From Alloprevotella sp. (lineage in GTDB: Bacteria; Bacteroidota; Bacteroidia; Bacteroidales; Bacteroidaceae), in contig JAFVDF010000001.1 of assembly GCA_017478625.1 (NCBI GenBank), forward strand, positions 91,166 to 155,165: a stretch of 64,000 nucleotides of DNA, in the 5' to 3' direction. The notes beneath the pieces were generated by a model, which was not told the origin of the DNA, searched no databases, and saw nothing but the letters and a program-made list of their open reading frames with translations. The stretch's first letter is position 1; each line of letters starts with the position of its first letter. The position numbers were made by a program, and so were the translations under genes. Of the stretch, positions 7,805-16,977 are shown in pieces.

Positions 7805-8542
7805 CTACTGCCAAATTTCCCACGTAGCGTCGGCCTGGAGACGTAGCATATCCAACCCGTTCTTTATGGCACAACCATGAGCAAGCCCCTTACGAAGAAA
7901 TTGTGTAAGCGATGGATTATACACAAGGTCATAAAGTGCATTCTTCTCAGTCAAAAGTTCATACGGGATAGGCGGACACAGGTCTATGTCTGGCCAAGTG
8001 CCCAATGGCGTAGTGTTGACAATCAGCGGATGGCTCTTAAGTAAAGATGTCGTTATGGCATCGTAGCCTAATATTCTTTCGCGTGCCGAGCGGCTTATGA
8101 GTTGCACCGGAAGGCCTATACTTGTGAGCGCGAAACTAATGGCGTTGGCAGCCCCGCCCGTGCCCAGCACCAATGCCCCTGTTATATCTTTCGGCAACCA
8201 CTGTAACAATGACCGCCTGAAACCTTCTGCATCCGTGTTGTAGCCATAAAGGTGAATGTTTGAGCCACTTTTTGATACGCGCACCACATTGACTGCTCCT
8301 ATTTCTCTAACTTCTGCAGAAATCTCTGTAAGAAAAGGAAGAATAGCCCGCTTGTAGGGTATGGTTACATTAAAGCCGTCAAGATTTTGATTGAGAATGA
8401 GCTGGAAAAGTCCGTCTAATGAGTTCAACTCATAATTTACATATTTTGCATCAATATGCTCTTTTTCAAAGCGATTATTGAAATAATCTGCAGAATATGA
8501 ATATCCGAGGGTCTGACCGATTAATCCGAATTTCCGAGCCAT
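7805..8542 (-). CDS. aroE: Shikimate dehydrogenase
   Basis: A 245-aa NADP-dependent enzyme that reduces 3-dehydroshikimate to shikimate in aromatic amino-acid synthesis. The substrate domain has YSYSADYF at the SxS position, NVTIPYK with the catalytic Lys, and GYNTDAEGF with the catalytic Asp. The nucleotide domain has LGTGGAA, then NTTPLG, YDLVYNP and a closing NGLDMLRLQA. It is the last gene of a minus-strand run phoH-purC-menG-aroE, 10 bp after menG. It is slightly shorter than the E. coli enzyme. aroB lies elsewhere in the window (39.0 kb), so the pathway is dispersed. Confidence 0.95.
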   Translation of the reverse strand: MARKFGLIGQTLGYSYSADYFNNRFEKEHIDAKYVNYELNSLDGLFQLILNQNLDGFNVTIPYKRAILPFLTEISAEVREIGAVNVVRVSKSGSNIHLYGYNTDAEGFRRSLLQWLPKDITGALVLGTGGAANAISFALTSIGLPVQLISRSARERILGYDAITTSLLKSHPLIVNTTPLGTWPDIDLCPPIPYELLTEKNALYDLVYNPSLTQFLRKGLAHGCAIKNGLDMLRLQADATWEIWQ

Positions 8543-8552
8543 AAACCAAGTG

Positions 8553-9296
8553 CTACTTACCAGCTGTGTAGAGTGTGCATAATCCGAAAGTGAAGCGCCT
8601 AAAGTTTACATCACGATAGCCTAATCCTTTCAACGTCTCAGACATGACTTCTCCTTGCGGAAATGCTTCCATTGTGGCGGGAAGATATTTGTATGCTTTC
8701 GCATCCTTAGATATGAGACGTCCCACCATAGGCATATAGATATGAGAATATATCCAAAAGAGCTGTCGCATAGGGAAATGTTTCGGTGCTGTCAGTTCAA
8801 GCATAACCAACCTACCGTTAGATTTTAAGACGCGACGGATCTCTCGGAGCCCAAGTTCGAGATCTGCAAAATTCCGAGCCCCGTAAGCCACGGTTACTGC
8901 GTCGAAGCTCTCGTCTGCAAAGGATAATTGTCCGCAATCCTTCTGCAATAATGAAATTACTCCGTCCAATTTCTCTGCCGCAACTTTCTCCCGCCCTATT
9001 TCAAGCATCTTCTGACTGAGATCTATACCCACTATCTTTGCAGGATTAAGCAACTGAGCCGACAAAATAGCAAAATCACCTGTGCCCGTAGCCACGTCAA
9101 GTATTTCCTTGGGCTGTAGATTCTCCAGACTAAGTATTGCTTTTTTTCGCCAATTGCGATCTATTCCACAAGAGAGGAAATGATTGAGTAAATCATAGGA
9201 ATGGGCAATATTATCGAACATTTGTTCGACCTGAGCCGTCTTTGACCCGGTTTCCTCGTAGGGTTTTATCGTTTCTTGGGCGTATTTTTCGCTCAT
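8553..9296 (-). CDS. menG: Demethylmenaquinone methyltransferase (MenG/UbiE)
   Basis: A 247-aa class I SAM-dependent methyltransferase that performs the last step of menaquinone synthesis. Recognisable parts are [22 protein letters not shown], the SAM motif [27 protein letters not shown] and the UbiE signature [10 protein letters not shown] followed by [19 protein letters not shown]. Its ATG overlaps the purC stop in an ATGA, so translation is probably coupled. The presence of menaquinone fits the anaerobic electron transport expected for this lineage. Confidence 0.96.
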   Translation of the reverse strand: MSEKYAQETIKPYEETGSKTAQVEQMFDNIAHSYDLLNHFLSCGIDRNWRKKAILSLENLQPKEILDVATGTGDFAILSAQLLNPAKIVGIDLSQKMLEIGREKVAAEKLDGVISLLQKDCGQLSFADESFDAVTVAYGARNFADLELGLREIRRVLKSNGRLVMLELTAPKHFPMRQLFWIYSHIYMPMVGRLISKDAKAYKYLPATMEAFPQGEVMSETLKGLGYRDVNFRRFTFGLCTLYTAGK

Positions 9297-10243
9297 AGGG
9301 ATTTGTTGAGGTATTGCTCAATGTTGTGCTCTATGCGGAGGGATAGATTTGAAGAATTATCCTTTACAAATTTCTCTCCTGTAATATGCTCAAACAGTTC
9401 AATATAGCGTTCGGAAATTTTCTCTACGATATCGGGTGTCATGTCGGGGATACGCTGGCCTTCCTTGCCTTGAAATCCGTTTTCCATAAGCCATTCGCGC
9501 ACAAACTCCTTAGAAAGTTGCTTCTGTGGCAGACCTTCGGCCAGATTTCTATCGTAGGATTCTGCATAAAAATAGCGCGATGAGTCTGGAGTATGTATTT
9601 CGTCCATCAAGTAGATAATATCGTCCTTCAATCCAAACTCGTATTTTGTATCAACCAATATCAAACCGCGTTGTGCGGCAATTTCAGTGCCTCGTGCAAA
9701 TAGTGCCAGAGCGTATTCCTCTAGTTTGGCATATTGTTCGGGCGTGGCAAGTCCACGCGCCAATATCTCCTCTTTTGATATGTCTGCATCGTGTTCGCCC
9801 AACTCGGCCTTTGTTGTCGGGGTGATAATGGGAGTTGGAAACTTCTCGTTTTCCCTCATCCCATCGGGCAGACTTACACCACAAATCTCCCTTACTCCGC
9901 TTTTATATGCCCGCCAGGCGCTCCCACACAAATATCCGCGAACAATCATCTCTAATGGAAAACCTTTGCACAATACGCCACAGGTAACCATTGGGTCGGG
10001 CGATGAAAGTTTCCAATTAGGGCAAATGTCTGCAGTAGCATCTAAAAATTTTGCCGCAATCTGATTTAAGACCTGCCCCTTATAGGGTATGCCCATAGGA
10101 AGCACTACATCGAATGCGGAAATACGGTCAGTGGCAATCATAACGAGTTGTTCGTTGGCAATATTATATACATCGCGCACTTTTCCGTAGTAGCAACTGG
10201 TTTGACCTTTGAACTGAAAATTTGTACGAGTTAAAACTGACAT
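9293..10243 (-). CDS. purC: Phosphoribosylaminoimidazole-succinocarboxamide synthase
   Basis: A 316-aa SAICAR synthase (purine synthesis, CAIR + aspartate + ATP). [11 protein letters not shown] at the start, [13 protein letters not shown], and the two family signatures around [13 protein letters not shown] and [11 protein letters not shown], then [11 protein letters not shown] are present. The length fits the longer eukaryote/Bacteroidota-type enzyme. It lies 38 bp downstream of phoH and overlaps menG by 4 bp. Confidence 0.96.
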   Translation of the reverse strand: MSVLTRTNFQFKGQTSCYYGKVRDVYNIANEQLVMIATDRISAFDVVLPMGIPYKGQVLNQIAAKFLDATADICPNWKLSSPDPMVTCGVLCKGFPLEMIVRGYLCGSAWRAYKSGVREICGVSLPDGMRENEKFPTPIITPTTKAELGEHDADISKEEILARGLATPEQYAKLEEYALALFARGTEIAAQRGLILVDTKYEFGLKDDIIYLMDEIHTPDSSRYFYAESYDRNLAEGLPQKQLSKEFVREWLMENGFQGKEGQRIPDMTPDIVEKISERYIELFEHITGEKFVKDNSSNLSLRIEHNIEQYLNKSL

Positions 10244-10281
10244 AACATTATAGTGTTAAATGAAAAACTTTCGGGATGAAT

Positions 10282-11247
10282 CTATTCGGGCTTGGTTTCC
10301 GCATTTTTCCTAATATGTTCGGCCTGGTCATAGGCTTCAACGATACGTGTAACCAACTTGTGGCGCACTATGTCCGATTTATTCATCTCTATAAAGGCGA
10401 TACCATCAATTCCCATAAGTGTCTGTTTTGCGTCTATAAGTCCGGATTTTTGATTTGACGGTAAATCTATTTGGGTTAAATCCCCGGTTATGATCATTTT
10501 TGTATCGCGTCCCATCCTTGTAAGGAACATTTTAATTTGCGCAGTACTGGTGTTTTGCGCTTCATCAAGAATTACGACGGCGTCATTAAGCGTCCGGCCA
10601 CGCATAAAGGCTAATGGGGCGATTTGAATAACATTTGTATCAAGATATTCGCGCAATTTAATTGCTGGAATCATCTCTTGGAGCGCGTCATAAAGGGGCT
10701 GAAGATACGGATCTATCTTTTCCTTCATATCTCCTGGCAAAAATCCCAGTTTCTCCCCTGCCTCTACAGCGGGACGGCTCAAGATGATTTTTCGGATAGT
10801 GTGATCTTTCAGCGCCTTTACTGCAAGTGCTATCGCAGTATAGGTCTTGCCCGATCCGGCAGGCCCGGTGGCAAATACAAGGTCATTTTCAGCAAACGCC
10901 TTTACCAAGCGACGCTGATTCTCAGACCTGGCAACAATTGGCTTGCCTCCGGTAGAATACACAATAAAGTTATTGTCCTGTGGCTTTATGAGAGATTTTC
11001 CCTGTACAATCTGGAGAACCTCTTTCTCCGTCAGGCTATTGAAATGAATACTGTGATTCTGTAGTTCCTCAAATATTTCTTCAAATTCACTTAGTGCTTC
11101 CTCGTCGCCTAATACTTTAAGTACATTGTCGCGAGCCACAAAGCGAAGTTTTGGATAAAGCGCTTTAAGCATTTTGAGGTTGGCATTTTTTACCCCCCAA
11201 AGAATTGCAGGATCTGCCTTATCTATTAGAAATAGTCGCTCTATCAT
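10282..11247 (-). CDS. PhoH family ATPase
   Basis: A 321-aa PhoH-like protein: an N-terminal region of about 110 residues followed by the ATPase with Walker A GPAGSGKTYTA, then VGEKLGFLPGD-like EAGEKLGFLPGDMKEKIDPYLQ (split here by description only), and Walker B-type VVILDEAQNT. Homologues are linked to RNA metabolism and ribosome quality control; the exact activity is unsettled. The ending TKPE is followed by 38 bp to purC. It is the first gene of a four-gene minus-strand unit with its own promoter. Confidence 0.92.
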   Translation of the reverse strand: MIERLFLIDKADPAILWGVKNANLKMLKALYPKLRFVARDNVLKVLGDEEALSEFEEIFEELQNHSIHFNSLTEKEVLQIVQGKSLIKPQDNNFIVYSTGGKPIVARSENQRRLVKAFAENDLVFATGPAGSGKTYTAIALAVKALKDHTIRKIILSRPAVEAGEKLGFLPGDMKEKIDPYLQPLYDALQEMIPAIKLREYLDTNVIQIAPLAFMRGRTLNDAVVILDEAQNTSTAQIKMFLTRMGRDTKMIITGDLTQIDLPSNQKSGLIDAKQTLMGIDGIAFIEMNKSDIVRHKLVTRIVEAYDQAEHIRKNAETKPE

Positions 11248-11285
11248 TCAAATCGTCTAATTATCTATTTTTAAATCTTTATTAG

Positions 11286-11293
11286 CAAAAGTA
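11286..11293 (-). promoter_or_regulatory. Predicted -7 box of the phoH-purC-menG-aroE unit
   Basis: The minus strand reads TACTTTTG, a full TAnnTTTG match, 39 nt upstream of the phoH ATG. It stands back to back with the plus-strand box at 11327, and no triple-palindrome element lies in this short (119-bp) divergent region. Confidence 0.5.
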
Positions 11294-11326
11294 ACGAAAA
11301 AACTAAGCCATCTCAGCGTTTTTGCC

Positions 11327-11334
11327 TAATTTTG
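11327..11334 (+). promoter_or_regulatory. Predicted -7 box of the DUF5715 gene
   Basis: TAATTTTG matches TAnnTTTG, and the expected start near 11341 gives a leader of about 26 nt. Confidence 0.45.
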
Positions 11335-11366
11335 TTTATTAAAATAATCGAACCGGGCAATTACTT

Positions 11367-12206
11367 ATGACTTTCAGACACTCCAAGTGGCAATATTTTA
11401 TTGCGCTTTGTTGTTTTGCGATATTTCTCTTTATTCTCCACGCACTGACTTCTGACATTTCTTTCTCCAATTATATTGTATATGGAGAGAAGGTGGTAGA
11501 ACATCAGAAGCAACGGCTGGGCCTGTCGAAAAAAGGCTCGGACAGCATTATGCAACAGGCGGCACTTGTCGATGGTATATTTGCACACCATCGCTCCCCT
11601 ATGGCGCTGACAGATGCAGACGGTAAACCTATACACAATCGTATTGTAAGCGTTCCGAACTTCGGTACTTCGTTTCCAGACATCAATGATGTGCAGCTGG
11701 CCACAGCTAAAAAAATGGGGTTAGCCCATCGGGTAAAGGATCGCGCCGAAGCTGAGAGCCGAAAAGACGGACTTGTCTTTATAGGCGATAATCCATTTTA
11801 TCGGGTAGAAAAGCTTAATCAGTCCATTCCCTATCTGACGCCTCGGGCGGCCAGACTTCTGGAAGAGATCGGCCGTGCTTTTATGGATTCCTGTATGGCT
11901 AAGGGCGTAGGGATGCATAAAATCGTTGTAACGTCCGTACTTCGTACGCAAGCCGACGTAGATAGACTGCGGCGCTATAATGCCAATGCCAGCGAGAACA
12001 GTTGCCATCTGTACGGAACTACCTTTGATATCGGATATAATAAATACGACAGAATAAATGACCCCACCCAGAAGGAGAAACCTACTGAGTGGGGCGTAAA
12101 ATTAAAGTCTATTTTAGCTGAAGTATTATCAGATCAGCGGACGCAAGGGACCTGTTATATCAAGTATGAGTACAAAAAGCCCTGCTTCCATATCACAGCC
12201 CGCTAG
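11367..12206 (+). CDS. DUF5715 family protein, M15-peptidase-like, membrane anchored
   Basis: A 279-aa protein with an N-terminal signal anchor (about residues 10-28). The C-terminal half (about 145-279) resembles D,D-carboxypeptidase/hedgehog-type M15 folds: SCHLYGTTFDIGYN carries the H-x6-D pattern of the zinc site, and the closing CFHIT supplies a late His. RYNANASENSCH fits DUF5715. A role in peptidoglycan trimming in the periplasm is likely but not proven. The gene ends on a CTAG tetranucleotide that also carries the prs stop on the other strand. Confidence 0.8.
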   Translation: MTFRHSKWQYFIALCCFAIFLFILHALTSDISFSNYIVYGEKVVEHQKQRLGLSKKGSDSIMQQAALVDGIFAHHRSPMALTDADGKPIHNRIVSVPNFGTSFPDINDVQLATAKKMGLAHRVKDRAEAESRKDGLVFIGDNPFYRVEKLNQSIPYLTPRAARLLEEIGRAFMDSCMAKGVGMHKIVVTSVLRTQADVDRLRRYNANASENSCHLYGTTFDIGYNKYDRINDPTQKEKPTEWGVKLKSILAEVLSDQRTQGTCYIKYEYKKPCFHITAR

Positions 12207-13174
12207 ATAAGGTATTGGCTGGATATGCTCTCGTTGTTTTCAATCCGGCAGATAGTCTCAGCAAAAACTTTTCCTACGCTAAGTTGGCGTACCTTAGGAG
12301 AATGGCCTCGATAAGGTATGCTGTCGGTAAATAGCATCTCTGTAAGTGGAGACGCATCTACCCTTTCGTCTGCGGGCCCGGACATAATGCAGTGTGAAAC
12401 CATTGCACGGACAGATTTCGCCCCATTATCCATCATCAGCTTTGCCGCGTGAGTGATTGTCCCTGCCGTATCAACAATATCGTCCATCAAAACGACATCT
12501 AAGCCCTCTACGTTTCCGATTATACGCATATCTCCGACTACGTTGGCCCTACTTCTGGTCTTGTGGCATAATACGAGGGGAACATCCAAGTATTTGGCAT
12601 AGGCACCAGCCCGTTTGGAGCCACCAATGTCGGGAGAAGCGATACAAAGAGTCTCTCGGTTTAATGTTTCCAAATATGGAAGGAATACGGTGGAAGCATA
12701 AAGATGATCAACCGGTATGTCAAAGAATCCCTGCTCTTGGTCTGCGTGCAAATCCATGGTTATAAGACGATCAATGCCTGCTACGCTCAGCATATCGGCC
12801 ACTAGTTTGGCTCCGATACTTACTCGGGGACGATCTTTTCTGTCTTGGCGCGCCCAGCCGAAGTATGGTACGACTGCAATGATATTTCGGGCGCTTGCAC
12901 GCTTGGCTGCATCAATCATAAGCAATAATTCCATCAGGTTGTCCGCCGATGGAAATGTGGACTGTACCAGATAAACATTTCTGCCACGTATGGTTTCAGC
13001 AAAACGCACCGCGAACTCTCCGTCGGCAAAATAAGTGACATCCAATTTTCCAAGAGGAGCGTCAAGCGCTTCACAGATCTTTTCGGACAGATAGCGGGTT
13101 TTTGTGCCAGAAAAGACCATAAAACTACGTGGCGTCTTATTAGACGGTTCCACAAGCGTACAATTTTCTAACAT
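12203..13174 (-). CDS. prs: Ribose-phosphate pyrophosphokinase
   Basis: A 323-aa PRPP synthase. The core begins at FMVFSGTKTRYLSEKI after a 17-residue N-terminal extension. It includes FADGEFAVRFAETIRG, the ATP-loop segment YFGWARQDRKDRPR, and the PRPP-binding loop VVLMDDIVDTAGT. The product feeds purC and guaA in this window as well as NAD and histidine synthesis. The gene is convergent with the DUF5715 gene, with a 4-bp overlap, and has a long leader upstream. The start could also be the internal Met (FMVFSG), but the upstream ATG is open and in frame. Confidence 0.95.
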   Translation of the reverse strand: MLENCTLVEPSNKTPRSFMVFSGTKTRYLSEKICEALDAPLGKLDVTYFADGEFAVRFAETIRGRNVYLVQSTFPSADNLMELLLMIDAAKRASARNIIAVVPYFGWARQDRKDRPRVSIGAKLVADMLSVAGIDRLITMDLHADQEQGFFDIPVDHLYASTVFLPYLETLNRETLCIASPDIGGSKRAGAYAKYLDVPLVLCHKTRSRANVVGDMRIIGNVEGLDVVLMDDIVDTAGTITHAAKLMMDNGAKSVRAMVSHCIMSGPADERVDASPLTEMLFTDSIPYRGHSPKVRQLSVGKVFAETICRIENNESISSQYLI

Positions 13175-13403
13175 AACAAAGACTTTTGAAAGGATTAGTA
13201 TAACAAAAATGCTGACCAGACGCAGATATTAACCCATAGGAGGTCTCAATCTGTTGTCATTCAGCATCTTCATGTTTGCGGAATTATTGGTTAGACACAT
13301 TGAACAATGATTTCAGTTCAGATGTTAAGCAAAGTTAATACTTTCATTATTCTACGCACACATCCAACGGATAATTTTTTTTGCCCGAGCCTGTTTTTTT
13401 TCT
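13175..13403 (-). promoter_or_regulatory. prs leader region with predicted promoter
   Basis: The minus strand has TAACTTTG at 13330-13337 (full -7 match), predicting a start near 13323 and a leader of about 150 nt for prs. The leader contains a 7-bp inverted repeat (ATGCTGA at 13209-13215, TCAGCAT at 13261-13267). No obvious terminator for porE is visible; only T/A-rich runs follow its stop. I see no gene here. Confidence 0.4.
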
Positions 13404-15482
13404 TTAATACCATTCGCCTGCATTGTCGTCAGCATTGAAATCGGTATCTTCTTCGTGTTTTTTTGCAGGAGGCAGTTGTTTTAAGTTGCCTTTTTCGTCA
13501 AACAAGCCAAAGGTAGTATTCAGTACACGGAATTCTGTACGGCGGTTGAGTGCATTGGCCACCTCTTGCTGTGCGGGATAAAGTCGTTCGATAGTTTGCA
13601 CATTCAGCGTGTCGCCCACATTTAGGAAGAGGTATTGCTCGTGTAGCTTTTTAGAAACGACGACAGGTCGCGTTTTACCATAACCTACTGCAGTCAGTCG
13701 GTTTCTGTCGATGCCTTGATTGATTAGATAATTGACCACGTTTTGTGCACGGGCTTGAGAGAGTCGCTGATTATAGGCGTCGCTTCCTCGATAGTCCGTG
13801 TGGGCGGCAAGTTCGATGGTTACATTGGGATTCTCCTGTAATAATTTTACAAGCCTATTGAGCGCGACGGTGCTACTGTCGGTGATGACAGCTTTGTCAA
13901 ACTCGTAGTTGATTCCCCTTATGAGGACTGGCATGTTGATATTGGGAAGCGGAAACTGCAGTACATACTGCATCTCTATCTCCCTGCTTTCAGTCTGCAA
14001 CTGGTTCAGAATGTTCAAAAAACCGTCACAAGCGGCCAGGAAGAGGTATCGCACGCCGGGCTCCAACGGTTCTTCAAAACTGCCGTCCGTACGTAGCCCG
14101 ATTTTCTTATTGGTGCCGTCAGTGCCAACCATATAGACTTGTGCGGCAGGCAGTTCGTACCCATCCTGCTCATAGACCCATCCTTTGACAGATTGCAGGT
14201 ATTCGGGATAAGAAAAGGAGAATATTTTATCCCAACCCCGCCCTCCGGTGGCGCGAGAACTGGAAAAATAGCCTTGATTATGGAGTCCTTCAAAAGTCAT
14301 ACCGAAGTCGTCGCCATTAGAATTCATTGGGGCTGGAAGTGGCTCCACGGTCCAATTCAGACGCTCGCCCTGCTGTCGGGCCTTATAAAGGTCGAGTCCG
14401 CCAAGGTTGGGCAGTCTGTTATCAGAGGAGAAGTACAAATCGCCATTAGGGCGAAACGTCGGAAAACACTCATTGCCTTTGGTGTTGATATCCGGCCCGA
14501 GATTTTCAAGGTTTGTAGGTGTACCTTTCTCTATGCGCACGCGCCACAGGTCCAGTCCGCCAAAGCCTCCGGGCATATCTGAGGTGAAATACAAATATTG
14601 TCCGTCGGGCGACAAGGCAGGATGTGCGTAACTGGATAATGTATCGGCCGTAATCTTCAGGGGTTGTGCTTTTCCCCATTGGGCGTCCGTGCGTTTTGAC
14701 ATATATATTTCCGCCATACGAGGATAGCGTCCATCGGTTTTACAGACTGTAAAATACATTGTCTTACCTTCCTTGTCAAAACAACAAGCCCCTTCATCAT
14801 CCTCCGTATTGAGCGATTCGTCGGCAGGCTCGGGTCTTTTCCATTGTCCGTTCTCGTCGCGCTTAGCATAGTAGATGTCGCCTGGCTTCATAGCAGTAAT
14901 GCCCGAAATAGAGCCACCTTCTACCTGATTGCGCGTGGTGGAGAAATAGATTTGTTCGGCATCTGTGCCCAGCAGAGCCGGAGAATAGTCAGCGCGCGAG
15001 GAGTTAAAAAGAGCTACAGGCTTAACCGTATAGTAAGAACCGCTGTCTTTGAGTGTGGGAGCCATCTGCGCAGCCTTTAGTCCCTGCAAGGCATCCACGT
15101 CATCGGGATGTAGGTCAAGATAAGCCTGATAGGACGTTACGGCACCGTTGTAATCTCCCTGTGAACAGAGCATGTCGCCGATACGAATATAGGTTACCGT
15201 ATCCGTATATTTGTAGCGTTCTGCATTCTTATAAGCCGCCAGCGCGCGCGCCGTATTTCCGTAGCGACGATAGGCTTCGCCCATATTAAAGCATAGTTGT
15301 CCACGCTTCAGCCGGTTCTTTGTGGGGGTGCGTTGGTAGGCCTGACGATATAAGGCTGCCGCTTCGGCATATTCACCTATGCTCAGCGCATTTTCCGCCC
15401 TTCGCTCGGCGCGTTCAGCCGTGTCGCAGGCATGAAGCATTATACCTGCCAAAAGTACGATAAAGATATTCCGCCGTTTCAC
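13404..15482 (-). CDS. porE: PorE-type type IX secretion protein: lipoprotein with TPR, PD40 propeller, carboxypeptidase-regulatory-like and OmpA domains
   Basis: A 692-aa envelope protein. A lipobox LHAC puts the lipidated Cys at residue 19. TPR repeats occupy about 22-145. A PD40/WD40-like propeller covers about 160-430 (SPDGQYLYFTSD, PTFRPNGDLYFSSDN), a CNA-B/carboxypeptidase regulatory-like domain about 435-510, and an OmpA peptidoglycan-binding domain about 520-660 (LAAHTDYRGSDAYNQRLSQ, AVGYGKTRP). This order is that of PorE, which anchors type IX secretion components to peptidoglycan. The sov translocon gene in the same window supports the call. The last 35 residues are acidic and low complexity. 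It appears to be a single-gene unit. Confidence 0.88.
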   Translation of the reverse strand: MKRRNIFIVLLAGIMLHACDTAERAERRAENALSIGEYAEAAALYRQAYQRTPTKNRLKRGQLCFNMGEAYRRYGNTARALAAYKNAERYKYTDTVTYIRIGDMLCSQGDYNGAVTSYQAYLDLHPDDVDALQGLKAAQMAPTLKDSGSYYTVKPVALFNSSRADYSPALLGTDAEQIYFSTTRNQVEGGSISGITAMKPGDIYYAKRDENGQWKRPEPADESLNTEDDEGACCFDKEGKTMYFTVCKTDGRYPRMAEIYMSKRTDAQWGKAQPLKITADTLSSYAHPALSPDGQYLYFTSDMPGGFGGLDLWRVRIEKGTPTNLENLGPDINTKGNECFPTFRPNGDLYFSSDNRLPNLGGLDLYKARQQGERLNWTVEPLPAPMNSNGDDFGMTFEGLHNQGYFSSSRATGGRGWDKIFSFSYPEYLQSVKGWVYEQDGYELPAAQVYMVGTDGTNKKIGLRTDGSFEEPLEPGVRYLFLAACDGFLNILNQLQTESREIEMQYVLQFPLPNINMPVLIRGINYEFDKAVITDSSTVALNRLVKLLQENPNVTIELAAHTDYRGSDAYNQRLSQARAQNVVNYLINQGIDRNRLTAVGYGKTRPVVVSKKLHEQYLFLNVGDTLNVQTIERLYPAQQEVANALNRRTEFRVLNTTFGLFDEKGNLKQLPPAKKHEEDTDFNADDNAGEWY

Positions 15483-15513
15483 AAGGAAATAGATAAAGAG
15501 CCTTATTAGACTA

Positions 15514-15521
15514 CAAAGTTA
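15514..15521 (-). promoter_or_regulatory. Predicted -7 box of porE
   Basis: The minus strand reads TAACTTTG, a full match, 32 nt upstream of the porE ATG. Confidence 0.5.
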
Positions 15522-15602
15522 GATATTCCGATTTAATTTTGAGATAATACCTTCTAAAAATCCCCTTATATAAAATATAAAGGCCATATTTCCGTGGCAG
15601 AT

Positions 15603-15676
15603 TTCACAGTGTGAAATGCGGAGTTCACACTGTGAAATTCAAATTTCACGCTGTGAACTGGAAAACGCCATTATGG
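15603..15676 (+). repeat. 74-bp triple-palindrome element, copy B
   Basis: Palindromes lie at 15603-15615, 15624-15636 and 15645-15657 (centres 15609, 15630, 15651; 21 bp apart), followed by the tail GGAAAACGCCATTATGG ending at 15676. The third unit has one change, TTCACGCTGTGAA. The copy lies exactly midway (81 bp each side) between the -7 boxes of porE and nagA. Confidence 0.95.
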
Positions 15677-15757
15677 AATTTCCAAATCAGAAGGAGATGT
15701 CAATAGATTTCGCTATAGAATCTGCCAATTCCATTTTACAATTCATCAATATTTTTA

Positions 15758-15765
15758 TATTTTTG
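15758..15765 (+). promoter_or_regulatory. Predicted -7 box of the nagA operon
   Basis: TATTTTTG matches TAnnTTTG. The predicted start at about 15771 coincides with an upstream in-frame TTG codon, which argues for ATG 15807 as the real nagA start. Confidence 0.45.
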
Positions 15766-15806
15766 CTTGGTTGAAAAATTTATTGGTACTACTAAATAAG
15801 TTTGGC

Positions 15807-16961
15807 ATGAAACAAATCTACAACGGTAAAATTCTTACTCCTTCGGGTTGGCTGACTGATGGCTCCATTCTGGTAGATGGAAGCAGAATTGTAGAAGTAG
15901 TAAACACAAATTTGCCAATTGCAGAAGCAGAACGAATTGACGCTAAGGGCGGAGCAATCGTTCCGGGGGGGATAGAACAACATTGCCACGGCGGAGGTGG
16001 CCGCGACTTTATGGAAGGGACTGAGGAAGCCTTTCGGGTAGCCATCAAGGCCCACATGCAGCATGGTACAACGGCCATATTCCCCACTCTCTCCTCTTCA
16101 ACGATGCCTATGATATATGCAGCGGTGGAGACGGTAGAGAATTTGATGAAAGAGCCCGACACGCCGGTCCTTGGCCTGCACTTAGAGGGCCATTACCTTA
16201 ATCCAGTCTTTGCTGGAGGCCAGATGCTGGAGAATATCAAGAATCCAGATCCTGAGGAATATATTCCCCTGCTCAACTCCACAGATGTAGTAAAGCGTTG
16301 GAGTACCGCGCCCGAACTTCCCGGTACTGAAGAATTTGCCAAATACTGTCGTGAGCACGGAGTGCTTAATGCCATAGCCCATACGAAGGCAAATTATCAC
16401 GAAGTTCTCCAAGGTTTCAAGTGGGGCTATACTCATGCCAACCATCTCTTTAATGCGATGCGCGGATTCCATAAGAACAGAGAATTTAAGCACGAAGGAA
16501 CAGTTGAATCGGTGCTGGACATCGAAGACATTACTGTAGAGATGATTGCTGACGGCATACATGTACCGCCCGTTATGCTCCACATGGTTTATGCCATCAA
16601 GGGTGTAGAGCGCACTACGCTTATTACAGACGCACTCGCAGTAGCCGCAAGCCAAAGTACAACGGCTTTTGACCCGCGCGTCATAATAGAAGACGGTGTT
16701 TGCAAGCTCAAAGATCGTAGTGCCTTGGCCGGATCGATTGCCACAATGGACCGATTGGTTCGCACGGCCGTGCAACAGGCGCGCATCCCTCTCGAAGATG
16801 CGTGCAGGATGGTCAGCGAAACTCCTGCCAAGATTATGAATGTGTACGACCGCAAGGGTTCTTTGCAGAAGAATAAGGATGCAGACATCTGTATCTATGA
16901 CGACAAGCTAGAACTCCGTTATGTCATGGCAATGGGTAAGGTTGTAAAGAACGAACTGTAA
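15807..16961 (+). CDS. nagA: N-acetylglucosamine-6-phosphate deacetylase
   Basis: A 384-aa amidohydrolase that deacetylates GlcNAc-6-P to glucosamine-6-P during amino-sugar use and wall recycling. The metal site is visible as EQHCHGG (His59, His61), GLHLEGHYLNP (Glu127), HTKANYHEV and THANHLFNAM. The catalytic Asp is in LITDA. A TTG 36 bp upstream in frame is possible, but ATG 15807 fits the predicted transcript and the family start KQIYNGKI. No nagB lies nearby. It opens a four-gene unit with 16-, 8- and 13-bp gaps. Confidence 0.94.
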   Translation: MKQIYNGKILTPSGWLTDGSILVDGSRIVEVVNTNLPIAEAERIDAKGGAIVPGGIEQHCHGGGGRDFMEGTEEAFRVAIKAHMQHGTTAIFPTLSSSTMPMIYAAVETVENLMKEPDTPVLGLHLEGHYLNPVFAGGQMLENIKNPDPEEYIPLLNSTDVVKRWSTAPELPGTEEFAKYCREHGVLNAIAHTKANYHEVLQGFKWGYTHANHLFNAMRGFHKNREFKHEGTVESVLDIEDITVEMIADGIHVPPVMLHMVYAIKGVERTTLITDALAVAASQSTTAFDPRVIIEDGVCKLKDRSALAGSIATMDRLVRTAVQQARIPLEDACRMVSETPAKIMNVYDRKGSLQKNKDADICIYDDKLELRYVMAMGKVVKNEL

Positions 16962-16977
16962 TAAATCTACTCGTCAA

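Noticed and set aside
13175-13403. A known riboswitch upstream of prs
   Set aside because: I see one weak inverted repeat but no conserved core of any described class.
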